A stretch of 64,000 bases of DNA, taken from NCBI GenBank assembly GCA_963556495.2, contig OY747723.1, forward strand, positions 13,424,501 through 13,488,500, written 5' to 3'. The stretch comes from Valencia hispanica. Its lineage: Eukaryota > Chordata > Actinopteri > Cyprinodontiformes > Valenciidae. Position 1 is the first letter of the stretch. Every line of letters begins with the position of its first letter. Position numbers and translations under genes: made by a program. The notes beneath the pieces are model-generated. The model was not told where the DNA came from. It ran no database searches and saw nothing but the letters and a program-made list of their open reading frames with translations. Of this stretch, positions 56,180-64,000 are shown piece after piece.

Positions 56180-56285
56180 ACTTTTTCACATGTTTGTTTA
56201 CGAATAAAAATCAAAAAGTGTGACATGCATTTGTCTTCAGCCCCCTTTACTCAGATACCCTGAAACAAAATTCAAACAGGCTACG
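56180..56285 (+). mobile_element. Tc1 terminal-repeat fragment
   Basis: AAAAAGTGTGACATGCATTTG followed by CAGCCCCCTTTACTCAGATACCC matches the inner left terminal repeat of the family at 32003. Both flanks are unrelated. Confidence 0.6.
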
Positions 56286-58306
56286 TTTTAAACACAGCAG
56301 AACTACTGCTGGCTACCGTCTTAGTATTCCGCTTCTAGCATTAGCAGGACTTTAGCATTAGCAGCTAGGATCAAGAACTACCATTTCGCCAACTTCAAAG
56401 GACTACGTAGTCATATATTTATGGAGGTTAGTGAGAGAAGATGAAGATATGGCACAGACGAAACAGATAGCTTATATTGCAGATGTATTGTGACTTTAAC
56501 ATTCATCGGCTTTCCAAAACAGAGGCTGTAGAGCTAATAGTTTTGGGAGAGCAGTCCCCGCCCGCCGAACGTATACATACGAACCAAAAGCATTCAACTA
56601 CCAGTTTCCTGCAAACAAAAATTTTCACCGTTTCGCTCCATAGAGAATCATCAGTACCTTGCAACACTTTTCTGGTTTTCTTGGCTGTATTTTAAGGCAC
56701 AAATATGGTTAAACGATGTACCTACATGTAAAAGAGATTTATTTTATTCCGTTTCCCAATCCAAAAAACATAGAAAAATGTCTCTGGATAAAGCTGATTG
56801 GCAGACTGCACAGTCAAATCAACATGACAACCATGAATAAGAATGCTTCAATTGTTTTATCCTAATAAATTAAATATCTCTGCCCAGACACAACCTTTTA
56901 CTCTGACCGTTCTGATGAGCAGTGGAGCACAGGGATTTCAGCATGTCCGATAGCTGGGTCTGGGTGTGGGGACTTGAGTGGGCGTCTGCTCGGACTAGCA
57001 TACGTAGAGGGAAAAACAATTTGTCAGCGGAGTTAGAGACAGAACCATCTATTCACAAAAAAACTCTAGAACACAGACGACAAATTTTAGGCAGCTAGTC
57101 ATATTTTCAACTAGGGTACAGTCACCGGGTACGCAGACACCAGGGTGTACCTTACTTTGGATCCAAGGTTTTTCTTCAGAGATCCAGTTTGTTACTTGGC
57201 CAGCGAGATCAAGACCTTCACAAATGTAAACCCCTAATGCTGCTGTTTGCTGTGGGAAACACGTTCTTCGTACTGTGTCCAGTTCAGTTCCGGTTCTCCA
57301 TGTGGCTAGGATGGATTTCCATCCATCCAATTCATTCATCCAATTATTTAGCCAAATTTTCTCCAAAGCTGATATTATAGGAATTTTATAGAAAATGGGT
57401 GAAATTCTCTTGGGTTAGACCAATTTTTCCTGTAAAACCTACACAGACTCAATATTAAGCAGATGGACAAAGTCATCATAGACTTTTCTCAGCTTCATAA
57501 ACTTTGGGGGTAAAGAAAATCTTTATTTTGCTTTAGGTCATTGGCATTTTTCCAAGGCTGTCCTATTGATGTTCCTCCTGTCCTTATAGTTGTACTAGTT
57601 TTGATCGATGGCATTGGGCAACTCTGGCTTCAGCTACTTAGCTTTTTGAATATTAATCTGCATTCATGCCAAACTTTGCATTAAATGTTAGAAATCTATA
57701 AACAGGCTCCTCTTTCAAGCTAATAAGTGGAAAATTTTGTATGTCATGGGAGACCATAACTTTGATGGTGGTCAAGAGCAGAATTGTTCGATGCTGGATG
57801 TTCATTTGCACATTCATGTAGTGAAATATGATGCTAAAGGTTAAAAGTCAGAGGACTGGGGAAACGTATACAACAAATACATGAGTTCTTACAGGAAATC
57901 TATAGTGTTGTACTCTGATGGTTTATGCTTAGACCAAATGGTTTTTGTTTTTGTTTTCTAGGATAAGTGTATCATTGATATTAAATCTACATATTTACAT
58001 ATTGCTTAAACAGAAACATAATTTTTTACCCTGTCTCATATTAAATTTTAGTAAATGAAATGAATGGTTTTCCTCTTTTAGGTCAGTGAGGATTACCAGA
58101 TTATTTCTATTTGCTAAATGCAAGCATATTTTTAGGGATTGTTTTTACTTCATATTAACAAGTTTATAAACATTTACTTAGTATTTGGTAGAATTAGCTT
58201 CGGTCTTAGGTCAAATGGTATGCGTATAGCGCTATAATGTTCATGCTGTCTTTTTGTAACGTACGTTTTTCTGTTTCTTTGGAAACCCACGATCAAGGCT
58301 TTGGCT
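56286..58306. other. Unique sequence
   Basis: No gene recognised. The minus-strand frame at 57049-57366 has no known domain. Confidence 0.35.
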
Positions 58307-58576
58307 TTACATGTTTTGACAACATCTGCCGACTTCCTCAGAAGTGTCACTCGGTACTGATTTGATGTGTCTGTCAGGTGTTTTATGAAGACAGTGGAGG
58401 ATGGTTAACCCCCCCCCGCTGTCTGTTGCCTTCCTAAGGACCACATCCCATGTGTGAGTCAACGTGTAGGTTCCCTCATCTCTGTTCATGGTCTTTTTGT
58501 CCTGTTTCCTAATTTCGATGGCCTCCTTTATCCAAAGATTGTTTCTGTTGGCCTCCAAGCAGATAACTTTGGCCAT
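58307..58576 (-). pseudogene. Retroelement C-terminal fragment (Penelope-like)
   Basis: The minus strand reads LWIKEAIEIRKQDKKTMNRDEGTY...WDVVL over about 58430-58550. This segment (KEAIxIR followed by NRDxG) is typical of the end of Penelope-like elements, downstream of the GIY-YIG nuclease. A run of 9 C near 58410-58418 lies within the frame. No reverse transcriptase was found to the right. Assignment rests on this motif alone. Confidence 0.5.
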
Positions 58577-58879
58577 TTCCCATTCCTTTATGTGGTTAAT
58601 AAGCCTGAGCAGCGAAAGCTTTATCTTTACTGTTTATTATTCTCTTCTGTATTCAAATGGCTTTTTGTTAATGATTTCAGAAAAGAACAAGTCCCTTACA
58701 TCTTTCAAAGTAAGGTGATATCTGTTCAGTCTGTCTTTGTAGATCTCATAGTCAACATGGTGTCGAGCTTTCGGCCATTTTCTCTCGTCTCGTCAACACT
58801 CCCTTATTTCTACCTATCGCTAGTCCACGGAGACTTCTTTCTACCAAAGACTATTCACTTTAGTTGGAGCAATGATGTC

Positions 58880-59790
58880 TGAATTTTTAGAGAGCTGTTG
58901 CCAGTGAAATGAATATTAATTTCTGTACCATAAGCTGTCTCCAAAGGCATTTCAAAGAATTTGGCAGTGCATGCAGCCAGCCTCACAACCGCAGACCACG
59001 TGTAACCACACAAACCCAGGACCTCCATACCCAGCCTGTTACCTCCATGATCGTATGAGACCAGCCACCGGACAGCTGCTGCAACAATTGGTTTGCATAA
59101 CCAAAGAATTTCTGCACAAACGGTCTGAAACTGTCTCTGAAGCTCATCTGCATGCTCATCATCCTCATCGGAGTCTAGACCTGACTGCAGTTTGTCGTTG
59201 TATCCGACTTGAGTGGGTAAATCCTCACATTTGATGGCATCTGGCACGTTGGTTAGGCGTTCTGTTAATGGATGAATCCTGGTTTTCACTGTTCAGGGCA
59301 GATGGCAGACAGCGTGTGTGGCGTTGTGTGGGTGAGCGGTTTGCTTACGTCAACATTGTGGATGGAGTGACCCATGGTGACGGTGGAGTTATGGTATAGG
59401 CAGGCGAATGTTATTGGCAACGAAGACAGGGGCATTTTATTGATGACATTTTGAATGCACTGAGATGAGGTGATGAGATCCTAAGGCCCATTGTTATGCC
59501 AGTCATCTACGACCATCACCTCATATTGCACCATGATAATGCACGGCTCCATGTTGCAAGGATTTGTACACAGTTGCTGGAAGCTGAAAACATCCCAGTT
59601 CTTGCATGGCCAGCATACTTGTCATGTCATGTCATGTCACCCATTGAGCATATTTGGGATGCTCTGAATTGGTGTATACAACGGCATGTTCTAGTTCCTG
59701 CCAATATTCAGCAACTTCGCACAGCCAATGAAGAGAAGTGGATACACTTCCCCACCCCCCAGACTCCCCCAGTAACGCAAAACGGCACAT
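58880..59790 (+). pseudogene. Transposase pseudogene of the right-terminal Tc1
   Basis: The DNA-binding half (TACCATAAGCTGTCTCCAAAGG, then CTCACAACCGCAGACC, at 58927-58998) and the catalytic region survive in pieces. The first D is in GATGAATCC at 59271-59279. The second D is in HHDNARLH at 59535-59537. The E is in MSPIEHIWDAL at 59646-59648. A TAG at 59397-59399 replaces the expected tryptophan codon, and an in-phase TGA follows near 59460. The last two catalytic codons are 36 codons apart instead of 34, because a GTCAT repeat (59621-59640) has expanded between them. Confidence 0.78.
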
Positions 59791-60051
59791 TTCAGAGTGG
59801 CCTTTTATTATACAGTCTAAGGCACACCTGGGCAATATTCATGCTGTCTAATCAACACCTTGATATGCCGCACCTGTAAGGTGGGATGGATTATCTTGGC
59901 AAAGTAGAAGTGCTCACTAACACAGATTTGTGAACAATATTTGAAGGTATTCGGTCTTTTGTGTTTATAGAAAATGTTTCATCTCTTTGAGTCCAGCTCA
60001 TGAAAAATGGGAGCAAAAATAAAAGTATTGTGTTTATATTTTTGTTCAGTG
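58880..60051 (+). mobile_element. Tc1-like transposon, 5'-truncated
   Basis: The right terminus TATATTTTTGTTCAGTG is at 60051 beside TA (60052-60053). This is the end of a Tc1-like family abundant in fish. Homology starts at about 58880 inside the transposase region, so the left repeat and leader are absent. The plus-strand coding region is broken. Confidence 0.8.
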
Positions 60052-60279
60052 TAATTTGAAGGAGTTGACTATCAATGTAGATGTTTCATTTTTTACGTCT
60101 GATGTGAATTATTCAGAAGCTTACAAACCCATGAAATCATGATCTGCGCTTTCCCAAATTGTTTGAAGAGCGAATGATCTTAGTGTATGAAATGCTGTAA
60201 ATATAAAGAAAATAATATAAAAATATCTCTCGTTATACTGGCATTAAGTAAATAGTTTATAATTAGTGTGATCGTAACG

Positions 60280-60973
60280 CCTGATTCACACCAGGCGCAG
60301 AACGGATGCGGCTACCGGACGGACTGCAGTTCACGTAGACTACAGTTTATGTGTGGAACGTCTACGGAGGTTTGCTCCAGCTAGAGCACCAAATCTCGGC
60401 TGTTCACGCGATAACAACTACGTAAACAGAGTGTACCATAGCAATGAATGTTTCACAATAGTTTGTAAAACATTGACAACAATGATTAGGAATTTGACAA
60501 AACAGATATAGTTGTTTGAATATAACCTTGTAAAAATAATGTAAACTATCATCAACTGCATGGAAGCGTGCTTCCGTAGAACTAATATATATATATATAT
60601 CATATATGCCCCTGGGCAGCTGTGGCTACAATCGTAGCTTGCTTTCACCAGTGTGTGAATGTGAGAGTGAATGAATAATGAAATTGTGAAGGGCTTTGAG
60701 GGTATCGAAAAGCGATGGATTAATACAATCCATTGTTATTATTGTTTTTAAAAGCCGGGAAAAAACTGGAAACACCGGTTTAATTTTGAAATATACCAGA
60801 TTAACTTGGCTGGGTCTTATCTCACTTCCTGTCTGGCTCATGTAATTTCTTTAACTTCATTAGACCCCACCGCAGCTGGTGTGAATGCTCTGATTGTACT
60901 TCATGTTTTTTCGTCTATGAGGCAGCCGTACGGACACCGGGCCGCATCTGTTCTGGTCCCGGTGTGAATCAGG
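60280..60973. mobile_element. Non-autonomous element with inverted termini
   Basis: CCTGATTCACACC at 60280 is mirrored by GGTGTGAATCAGG at 60961-60973. Inward, CAGAACnGATGCGG is shared by both arms. 694 bp, AT-rich interior without coding capacity, including a TA run at 60583-60600. Superfamily unknown; such GGTGTGAATC ends occur in several fish MITE families. Confidence 0.65.
60583..60600. repeat. Short TA microsatellite
   Basis: Nine TA units within the inverted-repeat element. Confidence 0.9.
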
Positions 60974-62854
60974 GGTGACAGAGCTAAACTACGAGACATC
61001 TAATCAGATTGTTTGTTTTTTTTTTTTTACTTCTACATCTAATCTGATTTAATGTCAGACACTGAGGAAGAAATGTCTGCCATCTACCGGTACAGCAGGA
61101 GGATTAAAACTGCATAATGCAAACCACATGCAAAATGTGGAAACTTCAAAAACACTTATCATTAAAGGTCCCACTACACAGAGGAGCCTTGCTAAGGAAT
61201 AATATACTTTACACACTGCTTGATAAATGGAATGATTTAAATTAGTTCTTTGCAGAAATAATCCTCCCCTCCCCTCTCAATGCCAACAAAAACCCAAGTG
61301 CTCAGAGTCAATAAAGCAACAGGCTGAATTATATCTTTAGATAGGATCCTGAACAAAAAGCATATTTGGAAAGTCATTTTACTAATTAATGACTGTGGAA
61401 ATGGTTACTTCTTTTATATGCATTGCTAATCCGGTTTGTGCTAGATGTTCTCGCTCATCGGCTTTATCCTTTATGAAAACTGATAGCCGTACAAGAACTT
61501 ATTGGATTATAAGTGTTAAAAGGTATTGAGCCATGCTCTCTCTCCCAGTCCTATAACATGTAATGAAATTGTTCTTATTGTTTGACTATATAAGTCACAT
61601 GTAAGGTGCCTATTTTGATTTTTTGTGAAAAGAGGGGGTCTGTATGCTCCTCTCTATACTCTATGAAGGAAAGCGTAACTCTGCATTTGAGAGATGGATA
61701 ACTGCAGGTTCTGTAGCATCTGCTGCATATATCAGCCGATACATCAGATTTATGGATCGTAAAGGTTTTTTTTTTTGCAGGCACTAAAACAACAGGGGGG
61801 TGTGATACAAATGTGCATCACAGCAGTGTTGACTTTAAATAGCAGATTCTTAACTCCTGGCTGTAAAAGCTGCGAGCAAACCCAGTACACAGCCCATCAC
61901 TTCCTCGAGCATGACAACATGACTCATTAAAATGATACAATGAAACTCTCACCACAAGCTTTCACTAAGAGGGATTTCCTTACCACCAGGAGCAGCACTC
62001 AGTTCCATGTTTCACAGTTGTTGCATTTCCGGGGAAGATCGCCTAAATCACACCTTGGAGGTTTTGGGGTACATGACAGTGGAAACCATTGGCTTCAAAC
62101 TGCTGGGTTATTTCTTAAAAGGTTTGCTTGGTTTTGTTGGAATGGTAGGTCGCTTAGATTGAACCAGAGTGACATTGGCTCAAAAACATTGACCAAGTTT
62201 GATGAGTTAGAGAGAAGACTAGAAATGGCCTCTTCAAAATTGATAGGCGGCCATTTTGAACTTCACAGAAACACATCCATAAGATGTAATTTAATAATAT
62301 TAAATGGTAATATGATACTGTTTTAAGATGTTTGGGGTCAGTGGTTGTGTTAACTTCTTTAGTTCACCAAAGATAACCTTCTTTAAGTAGTTAGATCAAG
62401 TTCTCATGTAGATTGAATATAACCAGACCAAAACGCTGAATCTGAGATTATTGCGATTGGGATTTAACATTAACTGTTTTAACTGTATTATTTAACAATC
62501 AAATGGTTGCACCTTAACCAAAAATGCACCAAGTAGAATAAAGATATAAGCTGGGTTTTTTTGGCCCATAAAATGTCTTATAAAAGTGTTATGAGACATT
62601 ATGAAGTTGTAGTCTCTTTTATCTGATAGTTTTTCATTCAAAATTGAACTAAAACAGAAATCTTTCATAACTTAAGTATTGGTTTCTTGTTTAGTAATCT
62701 ATGTTGTAGTCGACCCTGCCCATTTTCAGGTTATAAACTAACCTAGTATACTGGATCAAATCTGTCGCTGAGCCTACATCAACCCAGACTTGGACTGGTC
62801 CAAAATCAACTCAGAACTTGTTTAGAAAAACAACAACAAAAAAAAAGAAAATAC
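60974..62854. other. Unique sequence
   Basis: No gene recognised. The plus-strand frame at 61940-62326 has no domain I know. Confidence 0.4.
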
Positions 62855-63205
62855 TAGGGGAAGCACCAACATGAAAATTTTGGGCCAACATTGGTATCTG
62901 ATATCAATACTGCTGTAATGGCACAGAACCAATATTTACCAATATCATAAATAAATGATATACATTCTCATAAACTTTTGACACTGTAAAAGCGACCACA
63001 ATATATTGTTTCTGTGCTTCAGTTAAACACCCCACAATCCTGCGTTGCATCACTATCACCGTCACATGACCAAACCAATGTCACATGACCAACCCACTCC
63101 CCTTTCCCTCTTGATACACATACAGTACACAAATGCCAAAAAATATGGAAATAAATATCTGTTATTAATATTGGTCCCGTTTTACTAATGGGACCAATAC
63201 CAATA
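62855..63205. mobile_element. hAT-like non-autonomous fragment
   Basis: CATGAAAATTTTGGGCCAAC near 62872 and ATTGGTCCCGTTTTACTAATGGG near 63172-63195 resemble decayed copies of fish elements whose ends read GGTGCACCGATATG. A long AT-rich stretch lies between. The right flank abuts the tail of a LINE. Confidence 0.45.
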
Positions 63206-63207
63206 GG

Positions 63208-64000
63208 TAAAAAAAATAAAATAAATCAAACTTTATTTATAAAGCGCTTTTCATACAAAAGATTGTAAGTCAAAGTGCTTTACATATTAAATATGACCCC
63301 TCATGAACGACATTGCTATCCCTCCCCCACAGATTTAAAAGCATAATCACATTTATACCCCCCAACCCCCATGTGCACACAAACTCAAGAGCAACATTGG
63401 GCTGAGTAGAAATGAGCCAGGTAAAATAAGGAAGCTCATTGTAGGCAATGCCGAGACACCCACCTGCATCTAAGTGCTACCTGGAGAGAACCCCAGCAGC
63501 CACAGCCGACCACTGCTCCCTAGGCAGAGGGCTCCCACAGAGGAAACACTAGAAGGAAGATTAAAATAACAGCTTTAAATATAGAAATAAACAGTGGATA
63601 AATATGATAACACTAAGTACTATAAAACTGATAAAATATAAGCAAGTAAAACATGCAGAGCAATTAACAGGCTGTAATACATAATAATCAGTTAAAAGCT
63701 AGGCTAAAAGGGGGATTCTGCTCTTAAAAGCATGAACGTTCTCTGCTGTTCCAGAGGCGAGGGCCATAGTACTGAAAAGATGCCTCGCCATGAGTGCGTG
63801 TCTTGACTTTAGGGATGTCAAGGAGACGGCTGCCAGAGGAGACCAGAGACCGTGAAGGTTCATATGGTATAAGTAGTTCTGAGCGATTAAAAGGCCCAGG
63901 ACCATTAAGAAACTTAACACACATCATAAGAACCTTAAAATCGATGTTTGTGTGGAAGCTAAAAGCTGATTAATCTTCTGATCTAACATTTGGAAAGGTT
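63208..64000 (-). mobile_element. 3' part of a LINE, running off the window
   Basis: On the minus strand the 3' tail (AATAAAGTTTGATTTATTTT near 63212-63235) is preceded by a 3' untranslated region and, at about 63699-63930, the C-terminal coding end of a non-LTR element. It continues beyond 64000. Confidence 0.65.
63724..63927 (-). pseudogene. LINE ORF2 C-terminus fragment
   Basis: The minus strand reads LLIPYEPSRSLVSSGSRLL followed by KVKTRTHGEASFQYYGPRLWNS, the conserved end of L2/CR1-type reverse transcriptase proteins. A frameshift separates it from the overlapping frame at 63699. The catalytic domain lies outside the window. Confidence 0.7.

Overview
The window looks like teleost fish nuclear DNA, and I recognise no host protein-coding exon, rRNA or functional tRNA gene in it. 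The evidence for a fish is the repeat content: many Tc1/mariner copies with TA target sites, L2-like and other non-LTR fragments, a tRNA-derived SINE of the common fish type, hAT-type MITEs, and a sushi-like Ty3/gypsy LTR element. The codable stretches are nearly all transposase, reverse transcriptase or gag-like remnants. The remaining sequence is AT-rich and could be a gene desert or a very large intron. Several repeat-free blocks read like conserved non-coding elements, but this needs cross-species alignment.

Layout. 1-2.7 kb: unique sequence. 2.7-6.5 kb: two full-length but broken Tc1 elements (2702-4162, 5181-6522) with a decayed third between them. 8.3-11 kb: a nest of Tc1 remnants and a hAT-like element that was itself hit by an L2-like LINE with a 13-bp target duplication. 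14.2-15.1 kb: an unclassified element with long inverted repeats. 17.1-20.1 kb: a SINE, a truncated Tc1, and a nearly intact Tc1-type element of DD38E type (18383-19999) inserted in a TA microsatellite. 21.5-23.8 kb: a hAT end, another Tc1-like element, and a LINE endonuclease fragment. 25.4-26.8 kb: an inverted repeat joined to five copies of a 201-bp tandem repeat. 27.4-28.8 kb: a second L2-like LINE. 32-38 kb: Tc1 remnants and a hAT MITE with a clean 8-bp duplication.

39.35-42.48 kb holds the best-preserved structure. It is a minus-strand LTR retrotransposon with a 5-bp target duplication and near-identical 649/652-bp LTRs. It has a polypurine tract, no visible pol, and a gag-like ORF swollen by 42-bp and 30-bp minisatellites. 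The site next to the 5' LTR is complementary to the predicted start of its own transcript, the hallmark of Tf1/sushi self-priming. 43-47 kb: half of a second copy of the first Tc1, then a foldback element (about 44.95-46.53 kb). 47-58 kb: mostly unique DNA with a few MITEs and a hairpin. 58.3-60.1 kb: a Penelope-like fragment and a Tc1 remnant. 60.3-61 kb: an inverted-repeat element. 62.9-64 kb: a hAT-like fragment and the 3' part of another LINE that runs off the window.

No operon or pathway is present. The relationships that matter are among transposons: nesting order, target-site duplications and the state of decay. Two insertions look young (the LTR element and the DD38E element). Most others are old and riddled with deletions. 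Comparisons with transposon family consensus sequences were made from memory, without a database search.
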